Part shown: in pieces, positions 58,724-64,000 of the stretch | Position numbering within the stretch: position 1 is the stretch's first letter | Layout: each line of letters starts with the position of its first letter | Source of the DNA: Nissolia schottii | Taxonomy: Eukaryota; Streptophyta; Magnoliopsida; Fabales; Fabaceae | Assembly: GCA_003254905.1 (NCBI GenBank) | Contig: QANU01047381.1 | Location: 301,048-365,047, forward strand | DNA: 64,000 bases | Direction of reading: 5' to 3' | Program-made: the position numbers and the translations under genes | Notes under the pieces: model-generated | Database searches by the model: none | Seen by the model: the letters and a program-made list of their open reading frames with translations, nothing else | Told to the model about the DNA's origin: nothing

Positions 58724-59612
58724 TTAACGAGGATGTTGCATATCGTGATTATAGCATTTGCAGTAACTGGTCGTTGGTTATGACTCATTCACCTTATAAT
58801 CAGATGATCCCTTTAAAAAGTAGCATTTAACTGTGCGTTTAACCTGATCCATATTATCGAATTCCATTTCAAGACATAGTTCATCACCTACACTATAATT
58901 CCCCATGTTTCCAAAGTGTGGAAACTCTGGTGCAAGCATGCCTTCAAGATTTAGAGTACGCATGAAAGGTGGAGGATTGTATGGTTGCAAGTTTGCCGTT
59001 GGATCCAGAAGTGCATAAGCAATTTTAAAAGATTAACAAGATATTCCAACTAGTTGAATAAACATTAAACACTTACTTTAACAAAGTAGTAGTAATAATA
59101 ATAATAATAACAACAACAACAACAATAATAATAATATAGATAGATAGATAGATAGTACCGGAATCATCATTGGCAATGTTATCTTCTAAGATCTCGCTAT
59201 CTTGATCATTGTCACTTTCCTTGTTCACTGGATTTGAATTCGTACTGGATTCATGGGCAAAATGTTGTCTCATCAGATTTGAACTTGGATCGGCATCCTC
59301 CCGGCCTGTCAATATATTCCTGAACACATTGATGTTTTCTAACCATTTGTTGCATCTGAATGTCGTTTGATATTACAACAAGTTTATATTGTAAAACCTC
59401 ATTGACTCGTGAAAATGGATATCTGTATATTATTTTTACCACTCTCTTTTGGTATAACTCACTAATCATAGTAGTTAGATCTACAAACGAAATAGTTTAC
59501 GAAATAAAATATAACAATGGTTATCGTTGCATATAAATACAACACCTTCATTTATATCCATTTTTACAAAACCACTAAAATAAATTAGAACATCAATGGA
59601 TTGACTATCCAT
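58724..59612 (-). pseudogene. Mutator-like (MULE) transposase, N-terminal part, pseudogene
   Basis: Start MDSQSIDVLIYFSGFVKMD at 59612. After a 1-bp frame change near 59490 it continues DLTTMISELYQKRVVKII and YRYPFSRVNEVLQYKLVVIS, then an acidic stretch to 59156. A microsatellite-bearing intron (about 59155-59010) leads to the MuDR DNA-binding region: GDELCLEMEFDNMDQVKRT, then SSDYKVNES, a TAA in place of CAA, and PTTSYCKCYNHD. The arrangement PB1-like start, acidic linker and MuDR domain is that of plant MULE transposases. The catalytic DDE part is missing. The TAACGA at 58724 ends the frame. AATTCGCC/GGCGAATT words near 58225 and 59855-59990 may be terminal remnants of the host element. Confidence 0.78.
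59086..59155. repeat. Compound microsatellite (AGT/AAT/AAC/GATA)
   Basis: AGT, AAT, AAC then GATA repeats in series; lies in the probable intron of the MULE pseudogene. Confidence 0.9.
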
Positions 59613-60421
59613 TTTTTTCTCCACAAGAATTGTGATGACAAGTGTAAGATAAAAGAAAAAGATGAAAGGAAAAAAGAAAAATGAGCTGCGCACTTGTGAA
59701 TGAGGAAGAAACTGAATTTATAGACATTTTTTGTTAGACTAAATTGCTCAATAGTTGGCCGAATCATGCATTGTAAAGTACAAAACAAATATATTCCCTT
59801 GTTGCTTCACTTTCTTCTACAAATCCAGGAAAATATATTATTTTATGTTGAACTTGCATAATTCGCCCAAGTCCTAGGCGAATTATAATGCTCAAAAAAG
59901 ACAAATTTAGACTGATGTAACGTGTCAGAAGAGTATATTATTTTATTATTGTGAAGCATAATTCACCTACAATTTGGGCGAATTACATTTCACTACCACA
60001 TTTTAACAATTGGTAATTTTTCACAACATTTTCACATATTACCTCATATATTCTCATATTTATATTTTTTAGCCTAATATTAATTGTTAATTATTTTCAT
60101 TTTTAAACTCAGTAATATTAATTATATTTTTAAATAAAATAATATTCAAATAAAATATTTATAATATTTTATGATTTATGATCATATAGTTTAAGGCGCT
60201 TTCAAAATATATGAGATGTCAAACTTATCCTATAATGTGACAAGACTTTATTATTAAGTGATAATATAATTCTTTTACATTGGCAGTAAATATTAGTAGA
60301 ATTTTAAAAATTATTATTATTAATTATTTAATTTAATTCTAAATTTATTATGTTAATAATATTTTACTTAGCTTATTTACCATATCATAATTGTTTATTA
60401 TTTAAATAAAAAGTATAAAAA
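59613..60421. other. AT-rich intergenic stretch
   Basis: Carries three copies of GCATAATTC-CC/GGGCGAATTA text at 59855-59990 and no gene. Confidence 0.5.
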
Positions 60422-60829
60422 TGTCGTTACGCTTCTGCTAAAAATTAAATAAAAATGCCCTGGAACGGTTCTGCTACGTCCATCAACACGCTACCATGCA
60501 TCGCACTCGTCAATCCACTCACTCTGCACACCTGGATCCATAACCGAGTGGGGGTGAGAACTCTTGGTCCTCAGTAGGGTTCCTTAGCACTACCTATCGT
60601 TCATTTTCTCGGTTATCCTTCAGGCCGTTCAGGGGTTTCTACGTGATCATGCATACTAAAATCCTACTAGTTATTATCTTGGCCTAGGATCCTGAACAAC
60701 TTTATCTATGTTACTATGTGATCAGGGGAACTAGTCTTTCTTATCTAGGTTCTCGCGCTTTCTATTCCTAACCGTCGTAACATAACCACATAAACATGTA
60801 TGCTGACATACACAGCTGGTCATCACGCA

Positions 60830-61075
60830 TATGTTGCGTGGGAATCCTTCCCCCTATGCTTTCCAGGCACTGGGTGGGGCATCATGCACACCTTTGGGCA
60901 CGGTATCTTTCATCACGCACATTTCTGAGCACGGTATCTATGCAGGGGGTCATTATGCCGATGGGGCACGATATCAATGCATGAGACTCGTTCATCCCGC
61001 AACCCTTGTGCAGGGTATCTTTCATTGTTCATCCTACAACCATTGTGCAGGGTATCTGTCATTGTTCATCATAGC
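60830..61075. repeat. Imperfect tandem units TTCATC.CGCA...GGGTATC, about 40-60 bp
   Basis: Five units around the core GTGCAGGGTATCTTTCATTG, diverged from each other. Confidence 0.6.
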
Positions 61076-62117
61076 CATTCTTGTCCCAATACTCCCTCGT
61101 ACACCCCGGGCCCGTCGACCCGCATGGCTGTGTACGACCTGCCTTTTATGCTTGTTCCTCGAGGTCACATGACTCCACCCCGTACCGGGTGGCGAGGGGC
61201 CGCCCCCGTGGCTAAGCCTGAAGCAGACCATATCATCATTCATTCATTCTTTCATCACATGTCATGCATGCCATCATTCATTTCTTTCATATGCACATTT
61301 ATCTTTCTCATCATGCTCTTGTTCCTATATTTCATTCTCATCTTCATTCATTACTCATTCGTTAAGAAACAACCTCTAGTGATTTATCCTCGTGATGCAT
61401 GTTTTCTCAACACATAACCATATAATTACATAATCATGGCGTAATCTAAATATAAATCATTTGGGCATGGGAGTGTTGGAACCAGGCAGCATAAGACATA
61501 TTTCATAACCTTTCCTTTCTAAACTTTTATAAACCGAATCCCATGAAACAACCACGGTTCAGGCTGCTCAGCGCCCACTGGCACCGCTCAGCGCTCATAG
61601 GAACCGCTCAGCACCCCCTGGAGTCAACTTAGTCACATATCAGTTTTCAAATCATTTTCTAAAGGTTATCTCCCAGGCCGCTCAGCGGTTCGTGGAGTCG
61701 CTCAGCGCCCTGGGCGTGACTGAAGTTTCCCCTTTTGTTTTCTTGTAGTTTTTGAAACTATTTTCCATGGCCACTCCTTCGGCTTCAACAACAGTTCCAA
61801 CCATCACCATACAGTCATGTTTAACTTAGAAAACATAGAAAATCATAGCAAAATCATCTACCTATCCTAACCAAGCAATTCTAACATAAACATAACATAG
61901 AACATACAAGCACATAGACCACCAAGGAGGTGAGCTAGCTTAGGATTACCCACCTTCTTAGAGTCCTAGAGAAGATTAGAGATGGCTATGGAGATGAGGG
62001 TTCCCTGAGTGTTGAGTTCCTCCCAGTTCCTGACAGTGTTTCAGCAGAGTTTCTAGACCGAACGAATTTCCGGCAGAGTCTCAGGAGAGTTGTGAATTTG
62101 TGAAAAATGAGAGAAAT

Positions 62118-62134
62118 GAGGGGGTATTTATAGG
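62118..62134 (-). promoter_or_regulatory. TATA box of the long LTR-like repeat
   Basis: CCCCTATAAATACCCCC on the minus strand, followed by C/T-rich leader text. Confidence 0.55.
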
Positions 62135-62939
62135 GGAGGGGGCTGTGGCTGATGGGGGCATTTTTGTCCATAATTTTTATCCAACATTACTATTTTGCCC
62201 TTTCCTAATTTAATTTCTTAATTAATTAATTATTTTGGATAATTATGGGTCACATCAGTCAAATCAATGAATAGTGATCCATATTTTAATATTTTTCCTT
62301 GGAAAATCTGATTACCCACATGCTCCCATTCAGATTTGGGTCCCACCCGATCTCATTTCGCTCGTGTTTGGTCGTTCGCAGTGCCGGTGCATTGCGCACG
62401 GTCGTTCAAAAAATATTCCGCTTATACCGTCGCGATCCTCTAATTTCCCTCTACCTAGGAGTAAGGTTCATTCAAGGAATTTGTGAATTTTTCTCCGGAG
62501 GAGTATTCTTCACAGATACCTTTGACTCGTTATCTCTCACCAGTGTCTGAACGGGACCGTTCCGCTGACGTTTCAGCGATCACCAAAGCTTCCTAGTAAC
62601 AATTTGGGGTTAACTCTAGGGATGGTTTCCCAAGACTTGAGGCCCTCTGCTCAGTTCTACTAGCTAAACGGGGCCAAACAGGACTGTTCTAGTGTTTGTA
62701 GAATCGTCCAAAAGTGAGCGGAACTCCGTTTTTCTGACGGTTTGATTTTTTCATAAAATTCTAAGGACCAAGAGAAGTCTTTTAAGTGTCCTCAGAATTT
62801 CGAGAAACTCAACAAAAAAGTTTCTACAGACACTTCTGTCCTAAAGATTCAAGCTCTTATACATTTCTAACCTATACGGAGAGCTTTTACTGAGGTTTTT
62901 CTGATGAAATCTTTATTAAGGGAAAAGTGGGATGTTACA

Positions 62940-63948
62940 CAAACTATTTCTATGGCTATCGAGATTGACCGTACCCTCTAAGTTAGACACGTCTATAGAA
63001 AATCTAACTTTTGTGTTGACACTAGGCAAAACACGACCATGATAAGCCTGTGGGGTTTCATTCCTATGATTTTGTTCACAGTTTCCTTTCCTTAGCTCTC
63101 CTAGCCAATAGGTCGGGTATACCTTATTCCCCCGTATAGTGGGGCTACAATTTTTTTGTTGTTTGGGCATTTTGGCACCTTGTTATCAATAAAAAAAATA
63201 CAAAAAGAAAAGAAATTTGTATTATAAAAAAAATGTATATAGTTCATTTAGTATATTGGCAATCACTTAAAATGTAATTTGAGTACATTAAGAAAATAAA
63301 CAATACTTTTTTTCTTAAATATTTTTCTATTCCTGACAATTTCTCAAGATTTAGTTTAAATCTCTAAAAATATTTTGCCCAAATATATCAAGAATTACTT
63401 TATTTTAGTTTCTATCACATTAACAATGTCATGCAATCAAAATATACTCATTCGACCTATAATCCAACCCAAGCTTGATTCATAATCTGCTATTTGACCT
63501 GGATTTGAGTGGTCAATAGGTCATGATTTGGAGATAAATTTTGATTAAATAGCGGGTTATGAGACTAAAACTAATTTCTTATATGTTTGGACTAAAACCA
63601 AAATCAAAATTTTTTAGGGACCTAAATTAAATCTCAAAAATTTGTCGAGAATTGAAAATATATTTAAGTCTTTTTATAAGATTTTATTAACAAATACTCT
63701 AAAAGTCCTTGTTAAAATATCAGTAAAAAAAATTATTGAAAAGATGAAATATAAATATTAAAACTCTAATTAATTATGTAAAAAAAAAAAAAAACCTCTA
63801 ATTCATTGAGCGCATTTCAAACATTTCATTATTAATTTCTTAACGAGTGCATTGTTAGGAAAAAAAAAAAGCTTTTATTTTTTATATAAGTTGTATTTAG
63901 ATTCTATGTGCTATCCATACTCCATTACTGCCAACAAACCGTCAAGTC

Positions 63949-63996
<48 letters not shown>

Positions 63997-64000
63997 TAAT
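62940..64000. other. Repeat-flanking intergenic stretch, no gene seen
   Basis: AT-rich. A minus-strand open frame of 84 codons at 62916-63170 has no recognisable family. An (AT)20 microsatellite occupies 63951-63990. Confidence 0.5.
63951..63990. repeat. (AT)20 microsatellite
   Basis: Uninterrupted AT dinucleotides near the window end. Confidence 0.95.

Larger units (their letters stand above)
60422..62939 (-). mobile_element. Long gypsy-like LTR, minus orientation, probably solo
   Basis: Read on the minus strand it begins TGTAACATCCCACTTTTCCC at 62939. It shows a TATA box CTATAAATACCC near 62128, then a leader, and ends near GTAACGACA at 60422. TGT...ACA termini are typical. The middle has tandem GTGCAGGGTATC units (60830-61075) and CGCTCAGCG words (61565-61710). 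GGGGGTGAGAACT (60550) and GAACAACTTTATCTATGTTA (60693) match the repeat at about 17925-18085. No coding region adjoins; flanking pentamers (AAAAA, CAAAC) do not match. Confidence 0.55.

Noticed and set aside
60796-61417. Overlapping plus-strand frames of 62-146 codons
   Set aside because: They lie in tandem repeats of a long LTR-like element and match no gag, pol or host family.

Overview
This is an AT-rich plant nuclear window, evidently from a eudicot. It has one intact single-copy gene, spliced with GT-AG introns, in a dense field of nested and decayed transposable elements. Several LTR-like repeats carry reiterated short palindromes such as GTAATCGATTACC, which I associate with legume retrotransposon LTRs. 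A legume is therefore my best guess, but the sequence does not prove it. I see no tRNA, rRNA, CRISPR or bacterial feature. There is a 62-base N gap at 17430-17491 and single Ns at 49530 and 53245.

The only intact gene is an ethylene receptor of subfamily II (ETR2 type) on the minus strand, CDS 52576..50840 joined to 50260..49715, 760 residues. All landmarks of the ethylene-binding domain and the receiver are present. The histidine-kinase core is degenerate, as expected for this subfamily (Asp at the phospho-acceptor position, broken N and G boxes). It has a CT-rich leader, a probable leader intron with a good donor at 53267, and two very short upstream ORFs just before the start codon.

Layout. 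1-8.0 kb: repeat-rich intergenic DNA, including a TTTGTGCA-array element (0.8-1.84 kb), a GGTTTCTTT repeat block (2.38-2.95 kb), an LTR derivative on the minus strand (3.2-5.25 kb) and a hAT-type insertion in it. 8.05-11.2 kb: a CACTA-type element with TTTGCGAC subterminal repeats that carries gene-like fragments. 13.76-24.74 kb: a short non-autonomous LTR element whose 5' LTR is split by a 9.6-kb CACTA element with a perfect TTG target duplication. That CACTA element carries the first exons of a DA1-like (UIM/LIM ubiquitin-receptor) gene and is itself invaded by a long LTR-like repeat holding a hAT element and a SIRE-like LTR. 25.2-27.0 kb: a second short LTR element with its 3' LTR interrupted. 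29.8-37.4 kb: a second CACTA element of the same family, with decayed transposase genes (Transposase_24-like and TNP2-like). 38-43 kb: LTR remnants and a plant-mobile-domain pseudogene with its own TATA box. 43.5-47.9 kb: another TTTGTGCA array, a CACTA end and LTR remnants. 49.7-53.9 kb: the ETR2-type gene. 54.2-57 kb: hAT-type elements and a 588-bp near-perfect palindromic MITE. 58.7-59.6 kb: a Mutator-like transposase N-terminal pseudogene. 60.4-62.9 kb: a long LTR-like repeat related to the one inside the first CACTA element.

I found no new multi-gene system. The most interesting points are the CACTA element carrying DA1-like exons, the nested insertion series with recoverable target duplications, the gene-like exons in the third CACTA-type element, the TTTGTGCA-array family, and the upstream ORFs of the ethylene receptor.
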